A DNA stretch of 64,000 nucleotides from assembly GCF_003989825.1 (NCBI RefSeq), contig NZ_RZHE01000004.1:266717-330716 (forward strand), read 5' to 3'. The DNA comes from Vreelandella populi (lineage in GTDB: Bacteria > Pseudomonadota > Gammaproteobacteria > Pseudomonadales > Halomonadaceae). Made by a program: the position numbers and the translations under genes. Below, piece after piece: positions 16,927-25,880 of this stretch; position 1 is the stretch's first letter; each line of letters opens with the position of its first letter. The notes beneath the pieces are model-generated. The model saw only the letters and a list, made by a program, of their open reading frames with translations. It did no database searches and was not told the DNA's origin.

Positions 16927-17388
16927 ATGGCAAACCCCAATAGGCGTACAATTAAAAGCCGCGCAGCGCTTGCTGGCCACCCGCTGCATCCGCTGATGGT
17001 TCATTTTCCCGTTGCAGCACTCATGGCCCTCGTGGCCTGCGATTTGGGTTACTGGTATACCGAAGACCCGTTTTGGCTGCGTGTTGGCCTTTGGCTGGCG
17101 GGCATTGGCGCGCTGGGCGGCTGGTTTGCAAGTATCGCAGGCACCATTGACTTGGTGAGCGTGGGGCAGATTCGCCGTTTGATTACCGGTTGGAGTCACG
17201 CCATTGTAGCGGTGGTCATGCTTTCGCTTGCCTCGCTTAACTGGCTGATACGCTTTACTGATCCCGATCTGGTACTGCCCTGGGGTATCGCCGTATCCGT
17301 GGTAACCGCAGGCCTTGTTGCCTTGGCGGGTTGGCTGGGAGGCCAGTTGGTGTATGAACACGCGGTGGGTGTTGAGGTAGAGGAGTAA
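16927..17388 (+). CDS. DUF2231-family membrane protein
   Basis: A 153-residue inner-membrane protein of the DUF2231 family, function unknown. After a short basic start comes the hallmark LAGHPLHPLMVHFPVAALM, followed by four hydrophobic helices. The HPLHP and HFP histidines resemble heme-ligand-like motifs, and members often lie beside respiratory or copper genes. Here it diverges from the oxidase operon. AGGAAGTG precedes the ATG at 16927; a longer frame from 16858 would overlap the subunit II gene on the other strand and is rejected. The tail is acidic. Confidence 0.88.
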   Translation: MANPNRRTIKSRAALAGHPLHPLMVHFPVAALMALVACDLGYWYTEDPFWLRVGLWLAGIGALGGWFASIAGTIDLVSVGQIRRLITGWSHAIVAVVMLSLASLNWLIRFTDPDLVLPWGIAVSVVTAGLVALAGWLGGQLVYEHAVGVEVEE

Positions 17389-17409
17389 TAAGGTAGGGAT
17401 CATGGCGGG

Positions 17410-17835
17410 TTAGCTCCAATCCAGCGGTTTGGCCAATACAAAACCCAAAACGCTGATAATACCCGCCAACGCCAGCAGCAGCGCCACTATTGACGCGATT
17501 TTTACCCCTTTATAGATCCCCATTTCCAAACGCAAAATAAGCCATCCACAGCTACCGTGGGCGGCTACCATGGCAACGACCGCCCCCAGCTTGAGCACCA
17601 GCCATCCGCCCACCAGGCCATGAATCAGAAATAACAGGGTGCCCGAAAATATGGCAATCAACGCTGCCGGTGTTGCCACGGAAATATAAAAAAACCGCGG
17701 CATGGGCGGAGAACCCTGGGCAAAGCCGGCATCTTTACGCAGCTGTAGTGAATAGCTAAGTAATGCAGGCAGATACAGAAGAGAGCCGCACCAGATAACG
17801 AGCGAGGCTATATGCAGCAATTTTAGCCAGGGCAT
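17410..17835 (-). CDS. CopD/HemJ-like membrane protein
   Basis: A 141-residue protein with four transmembrane helices. It begins WLKLLHIASLVIWCGSLLYLP, the pattern of the CopD/HemJ/UPF0093 group, in which the first-helix His may bind heme or metal. A second region (VLKLGAVVAMVAAHGSCGW) carries another His. Known relatives act in copper uptake or protoporphyrinogen oxidation (HemJ); this short version is too divergent to assign either. Its location beside the oxidase cluster supports a role in heme or copper metabolism, which is inference. It is tail-to-tail with the DUF2231 gene. Confidence 0.8.
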   Translation of the reverse strand: MPWLKLLHIASLVIWCGSLLYLPALLSYSLQLRKDAGFAQGSPPMPRFFYISVATPAALIAIFSGTLLFLIHGLVGGWLVLKLGAVVAMVAAHGSCGWLILRLEMGIYKGVKIASIVALLLALAGIISVLGFVLAKPLDWS

Positions 17836-17918
17836 TTAAGCTTCCTTGCGTGGCGTTGGGCTTAGGTAAGTTGTTCTTCCTTTACTTTAGCCAACACTTG
17901 GCACTCTGGCTAGGCGAT

Positions 17919-18770
17919 TTACGTCAGGGTAATTTCATAACCCGTGAATTTTCTGAGATTAATTACTCCGCTATCCAGAATTAGATACTGCCCTTTAATC
18001 CCTTGTAGTATGCCTTCGACTCGGGACTGTTTATCAAAATTATGGGATACCACCTTTCGTGGAAAAACCTCGACCGGATAGTGAAACGCATAAGGCGTTT
18101 CATCCAGTGCACGAATTGCGTCCTTTCCATGCAGGTCCCGCAGCTGATTCAAGCCATCGCTAAGCGTTTCTAGCAGGCGATCACGCTCAGCACGTAAATC
18201 AAGCGACTCCACCTCCCCTTTCAGCATGGCCCGCCAGTTGGTTCGGTCGCTTACCTGTTCTTTGAATAGCATCTCGACAAACCCTGACTGCTGGCGTGTG
18301 TTGACCTCCAGTATAGGGAGCGCCTGGATAGCGCCTTGGTCTAGCCAACGGGTGGGCATCTGGGTTTTACGGGTGATCCCCACCTTGAGCCCTGAGGAAT
18401 TAGCCAGATAAACAATATGCGGCTGAAAGCAATGCTTTTCGCCCCACTCGGGCTCACGGCAGGTACCCAGGAAAAAGTGACAGGTTTCCGGTTTCATGAT
18501 GCAGGTATCGCATTGGGCCAGTCGCTTGAAGCAGGGGTAGCAATAGCCTTGAGCAAAACTTTTCTTGGTTGCCCGACCGCAGTGCGTACAGGCAATCGCC
18601 CCGCTCCACTCAAGCGATATCGGTGTGCCGATTCGCTCATTAAGGGGAACCTGATGCTCCCCTGCGCGCAAATGATAGACCACTTGAGCATCCTGGCGGC
18701 TTGGCAAGGTAGCCGCCATTTTGCTTAAACATCCTTGAATCTGGTTGAACACTTCAATCACGCGTTGCAT
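17919..18770 (-). CDS. DUF2797 zinc-binding protein
   Basis: A 283-residue cytoplasmic protein of the DUF2797 family, unknown function. Its Cys-rich region (about residues 85-140) has CTHC, CYPC, CDTC and further Cys and His, suggesting two zinc sites. It is followed by HIVYLANSSGLKVGITR, which resembles the core strand pair of GIY-YIG nuclease folds. The Lys/Arg-rich rest gives no further clue. I set the start at ATG 18770, which overlaps the end of the DUF1315 gene by 17 bp; the frame stays open to 18854. The two genes are therefore an operon. A nucleic-acid role is plausible but unproven. Confidence 0.85.
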   Translation of the reverse strand: MQRVIEVFNQIQGCLSKMAATLPSRQDAQVVYHLRAGEHQVPLNERIGTPISLEWSGAIACTHCGRATKKSFAQGYCYPCFKRLAQCDTCIMKPETCHFFLGTCREPEWGEKHCFQPHIVYLANSSGLKVGITRKTQMPTRWLDQGAIQALPILEVNTRQQSGFVEMLFKEQVSDRTNWRAMLKGEVESLDLRAERDRLLETLSDGLNQLRDLHGKDAIRALDETPYAFHYPVEVFPRKVVSHNFDKQSRVEGILQGIKGQYLILDSGVINLRKFTGYEITLT

Positions 18771-19038
18771 CCCGAGCCAGACCCGCCATTTCCGGTGTGA
18801 CATTAGCGCCTGAAGAGGCTGCCCCGCAGGTGCGCTGCTCAAGATAGCCCACACGGTTCTCTTCAGGTACGTTATTTTCAGCCTCGTAACGTATGACCGC
18901 TTCCAGACAGAGCTCCGTTTGCTCCTGGGTCAGGAAACGACCGTCGGGCCATTTGCGTAGCGATACCGCCTGCTTGAGACTTTCATAAATCGCAGGCGTC
19001 ATCTGGTTAATCATTTTATCGAAGGTCATATCGCTCAT
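18754..19038 (-). CDS. DUF1315 family protein (YeaC-like)
   Basis: A 94-residue cytoplasmic protein of the DUF1315 (YeaC) family, function unknown. Family pattern: the N-terminal MINQMTPAIYESLKQAVSLRKWPDGRFL, then QTELCLEAVIRYEAEN, and a C-terminal tail after ENRVGYLE. GAGAGGC upstream supports the ATG at 19038; a second in-frame Met is three codons later. It lies between the rhomboid gene (11 bp upstream) and DUF2797 (overlapping), so the three are likely co-transcribed. Confidence 0.88.
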   Translation of the reverse strand: MSDMTFDKMINQMTPAIYESLKQAVSLRKWPDGRFLTQEQTELCLEAVIRYEAENNVPEENRVGYLEQRTCGAASSGANVTPEMAGLARDATRD

Positions 19039-19048
19039 TGAAAGCCTC

Positions 19049-19900
19049 TCAATTTTTTCTCAAACGTCGGGACGAATAGTACCAACCCGTCACAAGCCCC
19101 ACGAGTAGCCCACCCAAATGCGCCTCGTTGGCCACGTTGCCAAAACCTACCGAACCCGCCAGATCTGTCATGGTGAATACCATCCACCCCAACATGAAAA
19201 CCACCAGCATTTGAGGTACAAAAAATCCGCTGTAGGGTACGCGGCGTGACATTAACCAGACATGCCCCAGTAGGGCATAAACGACGCCTGACATACCACC
19301 AAACAGCACCGTCCCCGTCACGTACTGAGCAAGGTTGGCGCCAATCCCCGCCACCAGGATAAGCAGTAGCATGGTTCGGCTGCCCTGTAGCGCCTCGATC
19401 TGACGCCCAAAATACCACAGCCACATCAGGTTGAAGATGAGGTGCATCCAGCCAAAGTGTAAAAATGCCGGAGATAGCAGCCGCCATACCTGCCCAGTTC
19501 CTAACGCGTCGGCTAAGCTGCCATACATTAACTGATTGTTACTAACGCTGACCGGCACGATGGTAAGTGCCGTCATGAGACTGTCGCCCAAAAGTCCTAT
19601 CAGCATAAAAATCACCAGACTGATGGCAATAGCCATCGCGGTGACGGGAACCTTTCTGAGTGTGGCTAACGTACTGACTTGTGTATGAGAGTGTTTAGCA
19701 GGCTGATCCAGAACAAGCGGCTCACCGCGTTCCCAGCGTACAACCAGCGCCTTGAGCTGCTCGTGCTGGCGCGGATCGGCTACCCACAATAAAGGGCCAT
19801 CGGACTCTTCGGTAATACGGTGGCCGATTCGATAATGCCAAAGTGCCTTGCGCAGCTCTTGGGTATCGTCGCCACTTGGTAAACGCACAACGGGGTGCAT
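19049..19900 (-). CDS. Rhomboid-family intramembrane serine protease
   Basis: A 283-residue membrane protease. An N-terminal cytoplasmic domain of about 85 residues, like that of GlpG, precedes six transmembrane segments. The catalytic dyad is visible: Ser204 in GGMSG and His261 in NEAHLGGLLVG. The HLIFNLMWLWYFG segment carries the conserved Asn of the oxyanion region. Family enzymes cleave transmembrane helices of other proteins; the substrate here is unknown. GGGAGAG precedes the ATG. It heads an apparent operon with DUF1315 and DUF2797. Confidence 0.93.
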   Translation of the reverse strand: MHPVVRLPSGDDTQELRKALWHYRIGHRITEESDGPLLWVADPRQHEQLKALVVRWERGEPLVLDQPAKHSHTQVSTLATLRKVPVTAMAIAISLVIFMLIGLLGDSLMTALTIVPVSVSNNQLMYGSLADALGTGQVWRLLSPAFLHFGWMHLIFNLMWLWYFGRQIEALQGSRTMLLLILVAGIGANLAQYVTGTVLFGGMSGVVYALLGHVWLMSRRVPYSGFFVPQMLVVFMLGWMVFTMTDLAGSVGFGNVANEAHLGGLLVGLVTGWYYSSRRLRKN

Positions 19901-20014
19901 AGTCTCTCCCTGTCAAAACCTTCGCCCATGCAAAAGGGATATTTCAGTTCAGTAAACAACCGGTCTTTTTACCAATGAACCGCTCTCGATAAAGGGGAAT
20001 AAAAAGCACAAACC

Positions 20015-20044
20015 AAAAAAATCCGGCGGAGGGGGCCGCCGGAT
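20015..20044 (-). terminator. Terminator after the metallophosphatase gene
   Basis: A perfect 9-bp stem (ATCCGGCGG at 20021-20029 with CCGCCGGAT at 20036-20044) is followed on the minus strand by six T. It ends the nadK-phosphatase operon. Confidence 0.85.
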
Positions 20045-20153
20045 CAAAGCAAGGGATCATTCAAGGGAACACCTACTCTGATAGCCGACTGCACAGTTAG
20101 TTCAGCCGTTTTGAAAAAATAATGTAAGCAGTTGTAACGACGAACAACATATG

Positions 20154-21140
20154 TTAATAAAAATCGTTCTTATTCAAATCCGTGCACTCGCGATCCTCTT
20201 TAACCACTTGAATCCACTCAAAGTTATCAGCACTTAGCTGTGTTTCCCCACTCCAACGATAGGCTACCAGTCGGCCATACTTCACCGCACTATAATCCAG
20301 ACAGGCGATATTCTGGGTCGGTAACGCCGGAATTCCTTCACACCAGTAGTGGCCAATAAAAAGCGGTGGCTCATCGGGGCCGTAGTAGCTCAAGCGCTGA
20401 TGCTCATGTGGGCTTAGTGGGCGCTTTTCCAAATCGCCCGGCAGATTATCGGGCTGAAACACCACGTCGCCCCACTGCTCGGGATGGGTGGCCCAGAAAT
20501 GTGCTCGAAAGCTTTGCCGGGTATAACCATCACCGGATTGAATAGCCATGCCGCTCGGCAGGGGAATATTCGCCCCACGGGTCAGTCGGTCAATAATTTG
20601 GTAGGCCTGGGTGGAGGTATCGGTCGACTCTATTAGAAAGTGGTTATCGATACGCCCATCCGGAAAACGCTTTTTCAACTGCTCAATAAGCGCATCGTCC
20701 CAGCACGCATGCACGACGCGGATGCCATCCATTTCCAGAAAAAGCGGTAGCGTTTTAAACCAGGCCAGCGTGTCATCCCACTCATTGGAGTAATCCTGGT
20801 ACTGGGCCAGCGTATCTTCGATGATACGGTTATGACGTGGCGTATGCTCGCGAAGCCAGCGTTTGGCACTGCCGGGCGGCGCCGGGTGGGTATAGGCCAG
20901 CGCATTGTGTTCGTGATTGCCCATGACAATATACGCCTCACCCGCTTCCACCATACGCCGGGCCACGGTAACGGCCAAACGAATGCGCGGGCCCCGGTCA
21001 ATCAGATCGCCTAGAAAGATCACCTTGCGCTGCGGATGTCGGTACAAACCGCCCTGCTCGCGGTAACCCAGTTTTTCCAACAGGGCTACCAGCGTTGCAC
21101 CGCAGCCATGAACATCGCCAATCAGGTCGTAACCCGCCAT
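20154..21140 (-). CDS. Metallophosphoesterase (PrpA/ApaH-like)
   Basis: A 328-residue cytoplasmic phosphatase of the calcineurin-like superfamily. The dinuclear-metal motifs are complete: GDVHGC near the N-terminus, GDLIDRGP, GNHEHN, later histidines in VVHACWDD, and FIGHYW. The order is that of bacterial PPP-type phosphatases and ApaH-like hydrolases; the substrate (protein, dinucleotide or other) cannot be told. The ATG at 21140 follows GGGAGATTAAG and starts 2 bp after the nadK stop, so the pair is one operon. It ends at the terminator at 20015-20044. Confidence 0.9.
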   Translation of the reverse strand: MAGYDLIGDVHGCGATLVALLEKLGYREQGGLYRHPQRKVIFLGDLIDRGPRIRLAVTVARRMVEAGEAYIVMGNHEHNALAYTHPAPPGSAKRWLREHTPRHNRIIEDTLAQYQDYSNEWDDTLAWFKTLPLFLEMDGIRVVHACWDDALIEQLKKRFPDGRIDNHFLIESTDTSTQAYQIIDRLTRGANIPLPSGMAIQSGDGYTRQSFRAHFWATHPEQWGDVVFQPDNLPGDLEKRPLSPHEHQRLSYYGPDEPPLFIGHYWCEGIPALPTQNIACLDYSAVKYGRLVAYRWSGETQLSADNFEWIQVVKEDRECTDLNKNDFY

Positions 21141-21142
21141 GC

Positions 21143-22066
21143 TTAATCTCCCAGCCGGTGGCTCCAACCAAGTTTACTGCGCAGCACCTCATAGAAATTA
21201 TGTCCAATGGGATGCACAAGTTTGATGCGCTCGGCCTTGCGCTTGATCACCAGTACGTCATCTGGCTTGGCTACGGCCCGGGTCTGTCCATCGCAGCTTA
21301 TATGCGGGTACGCCTGATTGGTTTCTCCGATATGAATGCGGATCTCACTGGCCGCATCCACCACGATGGGACGGCTTGAAAGCGTATGGGGAAACATGGG
21401 AACAAGCGTCACGACATCGAGCTTGGGGTGCATGATGGGCCCCCCGCCGGAAAGCGCGTAAGCGGTTGAGCCGGTGGGAGTGGCGATAATCAAACCATCA
21501 CTACGTTGGCTATACACAAACTGGCCATCAATAAAAAGCTCGAACTCAATCATGCGTACGGCTTTACCGGGATGCACGACTACTTCATTCAGAGCATCGC
21601 CATTGCCTACCGCAACGCCATTACGGTAAAGCACCGCATCCAGCAAAAAGCGCTCTTCTATCTCGAATTCACCGGCCAAGACTTCGCCTACCCGGCTTTC
21701 CAGCTCATCCGGCGAGATATCGGTAAGAAACCCCAACCGCCCGCGGTTAACGCCCAAAATCAGCGTGCCACTTCGGCAAAGCGTGCGGGCCGCACCCAGC
21801 AGGCTACCATCGCCACCAATCACAATGACAAGATCGCAAAGCTCGCCCAGCATGCGGCGGCTCGCTTCGGGCTGGCCGTGATGAGGAATCACGGTTGCCG
21901 TACGGTCTTCGACCAATACGTGATAGTTATGTTCGACAAGGTAGCGAATCAACCGCTGTAGCGAATCCACGACTTTTTCACTTCCCAAGCGACCAATCAA
22001 GCCGATCGTTTTAAAGGGTCGGGTATTCTCCTGGTCGGGTAACGGCCTTGACGTTGGATTCAGCAT
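21143..22066 (-). CDS. nadK: NAD kinase
   Basis: A 307-residue cytosolic enzyme phosphorylating NAD to NADP. The GGDGS motif (84-88) binds the diphosphate and supplies the catalytic Asp. NRGRLGFLTDI and the NAD-binding GSTAYALSGGGPI are also present. The length matches gammaproteobacterial NadK. It is first of a two-gene operon with the metallophosphatase. Confidence 0.97.
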   Translation of the reverse strand: MLNPTSRPLPDQENTRPFKTIGLIGRLGSEKVVDSLQRLIRYLVEHNYHVLVEDRTATVIPHHGQPEASRRMLGELCDLVIVIGGDGSLLGAARTLCRSGTLILGVNRGRLGFLTDISPDELESRVGEVLAGEFEIEERFLLDAVLYRNGVAVGNGDALNEVVVHPGKAVRMIEFELFIDGQFVYSQRSDGLIIATPTGSTAYALSGGGPIMHPKLDVVTLVPMFPHTLSSRPIVVDAASEIRIHIGETNQAYPHISCDGQTRAVAKPDDVLVIKRKAERIKLVHPIGHNFYEVLRSKLGWSHRLGD

Positions 22067-22220
22067 GGACGGCTCTCACTAGCATCAGCTTCCTATTATG
22101 GAGCTACCCAGGGTATCGGGCAAATAGACTTAGCCAAATCATGACAACCACTTAATAAGAAGCCGCCTGATTAGCATCCTCGCTTGCTCATCTGTCAGAG
22201 TCGCCCGCCGACAAAACATC

Positions 22221-23090
22221 TCAGGCAATAGCCGTGTTGCGGCGTGAGAGCCACCAGTGGTTCAGCCAAAGCGATGCGCCCATAATTAATGCGCCTATCA
22301 GCAACCGGATGATATCTGCATCGCGATTCCAGATAAGCAGGTTGACCAGAAGCCCCGCCGGAATGAGTGCGTTGTTCATGATCGCCAACGTGCCCGCATC
22401 AACTTTAGTCGCGCCCTGATTCCAAACAAAGTAGCCAGCCCCTGAGGCCATTAGCCCAAGCCACGCCAGCACGCCCCACTGGATGGGGGTAGCTGGCAGA
22501 GCGTCACTATTGCCAAACAGCAGGTAAGCAGGTAGCGCGACCAGCATGGCGCCAATAAAGAACCAGCCAAACACATTGTGCCAAGCCAGGGTGGGCGGTA
22601 AATCAGCGGCTAGGCGACGATAGCCGACCTGACCAAGGGCGAAACATATATTTGCACCCTGCACCACGAGAAACCCGAGCCAAAAGCCGCTATCAATACC
22701 ATCGTAGCGAATCACCGCAGCGCCTACGACGGCCAGCAGCGCGGTGAGCAGGTAAACTGGCGTGAAGCGCCCGAACATCAGATCGTCCAACAGAGCAATG
22801 TAGACCGGGGTAAAGATCGTAAACAGCAACACCTCGGGCACTGAAAGCAGTAAAAACGACTGGTAAAAAAAGGTGTACATGACGCCTAGCTGTATAGCGC
22901 CCAGTGCCATCAGCGCCAGGCGCTGTTTACCGCGCAGCAGACTGGGCCGTAAAAAAGGCAAAAAAACCAGCATCGCCAGCGTGACCCGGACGAGCACTGC
23001 AAAATAGCTATCAACCTGACCGGCCAGATACATGCCAATCAATGAAAAGGAGAACGCCCAAAGCACTGTTATGCTTATTAGATAATTCAT
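22221..23090 (-). CDS. EamA-type DMT transporter
   Basis: A 289-residue inner-membrane protein with ten predicted helices in two EamA repeats, of the drug/metabolite transporter superfamily. It begins MNYLISITVLWAFSFSLIG, close to carboxylate/amino-acid exporter types. The second repeat contains GVLAWLGLMASGAGYFVWNQGA, the typical EamA turn. The substrate is unknown; metabolite export is the usual role. GAGG precedes the ATG. Single gene. Confidence 0.9.
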   Translation of the reverse strand: MNYLISITVLWAFSFSLIGMYLAGQVDSYFAVLVRVTLAMLVFLPFLRPSLLRGKQRLALMALGAIQLGVMYTFFYQSFLLLSVPEVLLFTIFTPVYIALLDDLMFGRFTPVYLLTALLAVVGAAVIRYDGIDSGFWLGFLVVQGANICFALGQVGYRRLAADLPPTLAWHNVFGWFFIGAMLVALPAYLLFGNSDALPATPIQWGVLAWLGLMASGAGYFVWNQGATKVDAGTLAIMNNALIPAGLLVNLLIWNRDADIIRLLIGALIMGASLWLNHWWLSRRNTAIA

Positions 23091-23176
23091 GTAAACCTCA
23101 TTTTATGAAATGGTTTACGCGAATTATACGGACTTCTTCTCACCTGCCAACCAGTAAACTACCATTTAGTTATTGG

Positions 23177-23734
23177 TTAACGGCGCATAAGCCAGATAAA
23201 TGCATGGATAACCCCGGGCACCCAGCCAAGCAGTGTTAATACAACGCTCATTAATACCCGTTTGGCGCCAGCTCCCGTTAAGCCTAACGCAAGCGGCGGC
23301 AGTAATACGGCAAGCGCCATATAGGCTACTTTAAGTGCAACAGGTTCGGGCGCGGATAAATCCGCTGCGGGCGTCTCAATGCTGGGTTGAGTGGCTCTTC
23401 TAGTAGCGTTCGTTGACTCAACTTTTGGCTTTGCGGTTGGTGACTGGGGCGGCGTAAAGTGGCCTACCGCGCTTTTAGGTGAAGGCGACGCTGATTCCGC
23501 CTGCAGCTTTCGGTGCGCCTGCTTGTCAATTTTCTGCTCCAGGCTGGCGGCGTCCTCGGCAATATCATCGTGATGACGCTCCCAATCTTCCCAATCATGA
23601 GGTGTGCCCGACTTGGGTCGCTGCATGCCGGCACCCCGAGCGCGCTCCCAGGCTTTCTCTTCCAGCGTATTAGGGCGATCAGGTTCTCGGTCAACGCCTA
23701 CACCCTTACGGTTAAGGTACTCACGTGCATCCAT
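23177..23734 (-). CDS. Pmp3/YqaE-type membrane protein with long hydrophilic N-terminus
   Basis: A 185-residue protein. The last 50 residues are the two-helix Pmp3/YqaE domain (LLPPLALGLTG, then LLGWVPGVIHAFIW), a stress-associated small membrane module. The preceding 135 residues are hydrophilic: a charged part (about 1-80, with DWEDWERHHDDIAED) and a Pro/Ser/Thr-rich linker. Free-standing YqaE is only about 50 residues, so this is an extended form. Function of the extension is unknown. AGGAG precedes the ATG. Confidence 0.85.
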   Translation of the reverse strand: MDAREYLNRKGVGVDREPDRPNTLEEKAWERARGAGMQRPKSGTPHDWEDWERHHDDIAEDAASLEQKIDKQAHRKLQAESASPSPKSAVGHFTPPQSPTAKPKVESTNATRRATQPSIETPAADLSAPEPVALKVAYMALAVLLPPLALGLTGAGAKRVLMSVVLTLLGWVPGVIHAFIWLMRR

Positions 23735-23978
23735 GTAAGACTCCTTGATTGAGTGATAACTCAGCGTTGAATTTTAGAGTGCCTGCCAGCAACGGGCGCG
23801 GCTAATTAAGCTACCTTTATAAAATCAGCTACCACCATAAATTCAATACCCGCAATAGCAACGCTAAAGGCTATGTCTTAAGCATTATTCCACCACCGCG
23901 CAAACATTGCGCTCAGCCACTTCCCTTACCAGTACGCAACAATGATCTATATAAACCCTGTGCGTAAGGAGTGCCAAG

Positions 23979-24386
23979 ATGCGTCAACATACCCCCCACA
24001 CTGTTCGCGATATCATGTCCCGAGATTGTTACCGCGTATCCCCCGCCACCTCAATTACCAATCTGGCACAGGGGCTTGCGCTTCATCGTCTGCCAGGTGC
24101 GCCGGTGGTTGACAGCTCGGACCGGTTGATCGGTTTTATTTCTGAGCAGGATGTTATTGGCCGCGTACTTGACTGCCTTTATCATGACCATGAAACGCCT
24201 CTGGTACATGAGCTGATGCGTCAGGAAGTGCTGACCACCACGCCTAACAAGTGCGTGACGGACCTTGCGCAGGAAATGATGGGCAATAAGCCCAAGGTTT
24301 ACCCCGTGGTTGAGCAGCAACGTCTGGTGGGTATAGTAACGCGACGTGATATTCTACTGGCGTTGCTCACCATTCGCTGCCATTAA
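23979..24386 (+). CDS. Two-CBS-domain protein
   Basis: A 135-residue protein composed of a tandem CBS pair: first VRDIMSRDCYRVSPATSITN to about residue 65, second LMRQEVLTTTPNKCVTDLAQ to the end. Such Bateman modules bind adenine nucleotides or other ligands and act as energy or stress sensors. No attached enzymatic domain. AAGGAG lies before the ATG. A hairpin whose T run faces the other strand follows it. Confidence 0.9.
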   Translation: MRQHTPHTVRDIMSRDCYRVSPATSITNLAQGLALHRLPGAPVVDSSDRLIGFISEQDVIGRVLDCLYHDHETPLVHELMRQEVLTTTPNKCVTDLAQEMMGNKPKVYPVVEQQRLVGIVTRRDILLALLTIRCH

Positions 24387-24427
24387 AGGGCTCCGGACGA
24401 CTTGCCCGCCGTATACTATTCAAGATC

Positions 24428-24457
24428 AAAAAAAACCGCTGCTTGAAAAAGCAGCGG
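24428..24457 (-). terminator. Orphan minus-strand intrinsic terminator
   Basis: A perfect 9-bp stem (CCGCTGCTT with AAGCAGCGG, 4-base loop) is followed on the minus strand by eight T. No minus-strand gene lies upstream: the 180 bp to the right are non-coding and then a plus-strand gene begins. It may end a small RNA. Confidence 0.7.
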
Positions 24458-24638
24458 AAACAAGGGATCGAAAAACAATAGCTAGGACAACACTATTAGC
24501 GACTGCTATCGCTACGTTGCCTGTACTACTTAAGACACTAAACATCGAAAAAGTTCGCCAATCTGGAAAATTTTCGTCTCACACGACGCGCGCGTATACT
24601 AGACCACACTATGAATAACGGCGGTTAGGAGTGAATGC

Positions 24639-24998
24639 ATGGCGCTATACCTTCTGGTATTGGGGGTTTGCCTACTCGTGATAGGTGCCGTGCTGTTGGT
24701 ACTAATGACCGTAGGCACACCCCGCTACCGCACTGAACCCAAAGACCTGGTGGCCCTTTTCGATAAGGCGCTCAATAGCCAAGTAGGCGAAACCGAATGG
24801 GATGCCATTATTGGTTACCCGATACGCCACGATGAGTACCTGGAAGGCGTTCGCCGTCGCGCCTCACACCTGATGGATTTACATGGTCGGCGCTGGCAGG
24901 TCGCCCAAGGCAAGCCGCTTTTAAACGCCGAAGGACAAGCGGAGCTGCAAGTATTACGTGACCATCTAGCGGCCCATACGGCGTTGCGCCAGAAATGA
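24639..24998 (+). CDS. Membrane-anchored hypothetical protein
   Basis: A 119-residue protein with one N-terminal transmembrane helix (about residues 3-25) and a soluble, mainly helical remainder with Arg- and Glu-rich stretches. I recognise no family. TAGGAGTGAATGC before the ATG is a good ribosome site, and a TATACT -10 candidate lies about 24593-24598. It is followed 30 bp later by the AraC regulator and may be co-transcribed with it. Confidence 0.75.
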   Translation: MALYLLVLGVCLLVIGAVLLVLMTVGTPRYRTEPKDLVALFDKALNSQVGETEWDAIIGYPIRHDEYLEGVRRRASHLMDLHGRRWQVAQGKPLLNAEGQAELQVLRDHLAAHTALRQK

Positions 24999-25028
24999 GA
25001 CCTTGAGCAGCGCCAGGAGATGATTCGC

Positions 25029-25868
25029 ATGCCGTGCACCATTCGCAAGATACCGCTGGATAGCGCCACTCATCATCACGCACATGATTTTCATCAAATT
25101 GTGATTACCCTGTGCGGCTCTTCAGAGTTTGAAATCGAGGGACTGGGGGGGCGTATAAATGCTTTTTCGGGTTGTATCGTGCCTGCCAACCATGAGCATT
25201 ACTATGCAGGCCACGGGCATAACCGCCAGCTGATTCTCGATTTGCCAGAAGATGCACCCGCCTTGACCGGTGAACATCGTGAGCTAGTGGCGCTGTTTGA
25301 TGCACCGCGCTTTTTTGCCCTGGATACACCCTTGCGCCATTACCTTGCGTTTATGGAAAGCGAACTGGCCCAAGGATTTGACACGTCTATCACCTCTTTT
25401 CAGCAGGACAGACTGGCGGCGACGCTGCTTGGGTCTTTAAAAGCGCGCCTTGGCAATATCACTTCTGTCTGCCAACGGCGCATTGATATTACCCAGATAG
25501 ATCGCTTTATACGTCACCACTTGGCCGATACGCTGAGAGTCGCGGATTTGGCCAAACTGGCCTACTTGAGCGAGGCGCACTTTTCCGAACGCTTTCGTGC
25601 CCAAACCGGGCTTTCGCCCTGGCAGTATGTCAAGCGCCAGCGGCTGCATGCCGCTCGCCAACTGATTCTTCAAAGCCGTCTGCCGTTAACCGATATTGCC
25701 ATTCAAACCGGCTTTGCCAATCAAAGCGCGCTTTCTCATGCCTTCAGGCGTAGCTATGGCGTGTCGCCGCGTACATTACGCCAAGGTGCTTCGGCGACCA
25801 TCACACCCGTCTCTCCACCAAGAGGACAAAGCCCGTTAACCTCACCAATGCATGCTACTAAAGTTTAA
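25029..25868 (+). CDS. AraC-family regulator, probable proline-catabolism activator
   Basis: A 279-residue regulator with an N-terminal cupin-like sensor (HHHAHDFHQIVITLCG, with HEHYYAGHGH) and a C-terminal double helix-turn-helix (about residues 165-262: VADLAKLAYLSEAHFSERF, then LTDIAIQTGFANQSALSHAF). It sits directly before putA in the same direction. In Pseudomonas an AraC-type protein (PruR) activates putAP, so the same role is likely here; the ligand would be proline. This fits the absence of a DNA-binding domain in PutA. The start at 25029 has AGGAG 9 bases upstream; ATG 25020 directly abuts it and is less likely. Confidence 0.88.
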   Translation: MPCTIRKIPLDSATHHHAHDFHQIVITLCGSSEFEIEGLGGRINAFSGCIVPANHEHYYAGHGHNRQLILDLPEDAPALTGEHRELVALFDAPRFFALDTPLRHYLAFMESELAQGFDTSITSFQQDRLAATLLGSLKARLGNITSVCQRRIDITQIDRFIRHHLADTLRVADLAKLAYLSEAHFSERFRAQTGLSPWQYVKRQRLHAARQLILQSRLPLTDIAIQTGFANQSALSHAFRRSYGVSPRTLRQGASATITPVSPPRGQSPLTSPMHATKV

Positions 25869-25880
25869 AGTGGCGCATGC

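Noticed and set aside
24346..24618. 90-codon plus-strand frame overlapping the CBS gene end.
   Set aside because: It runs through the hairpin and non-coding DNA, has no ribosome site and no recognisable protein pattern.
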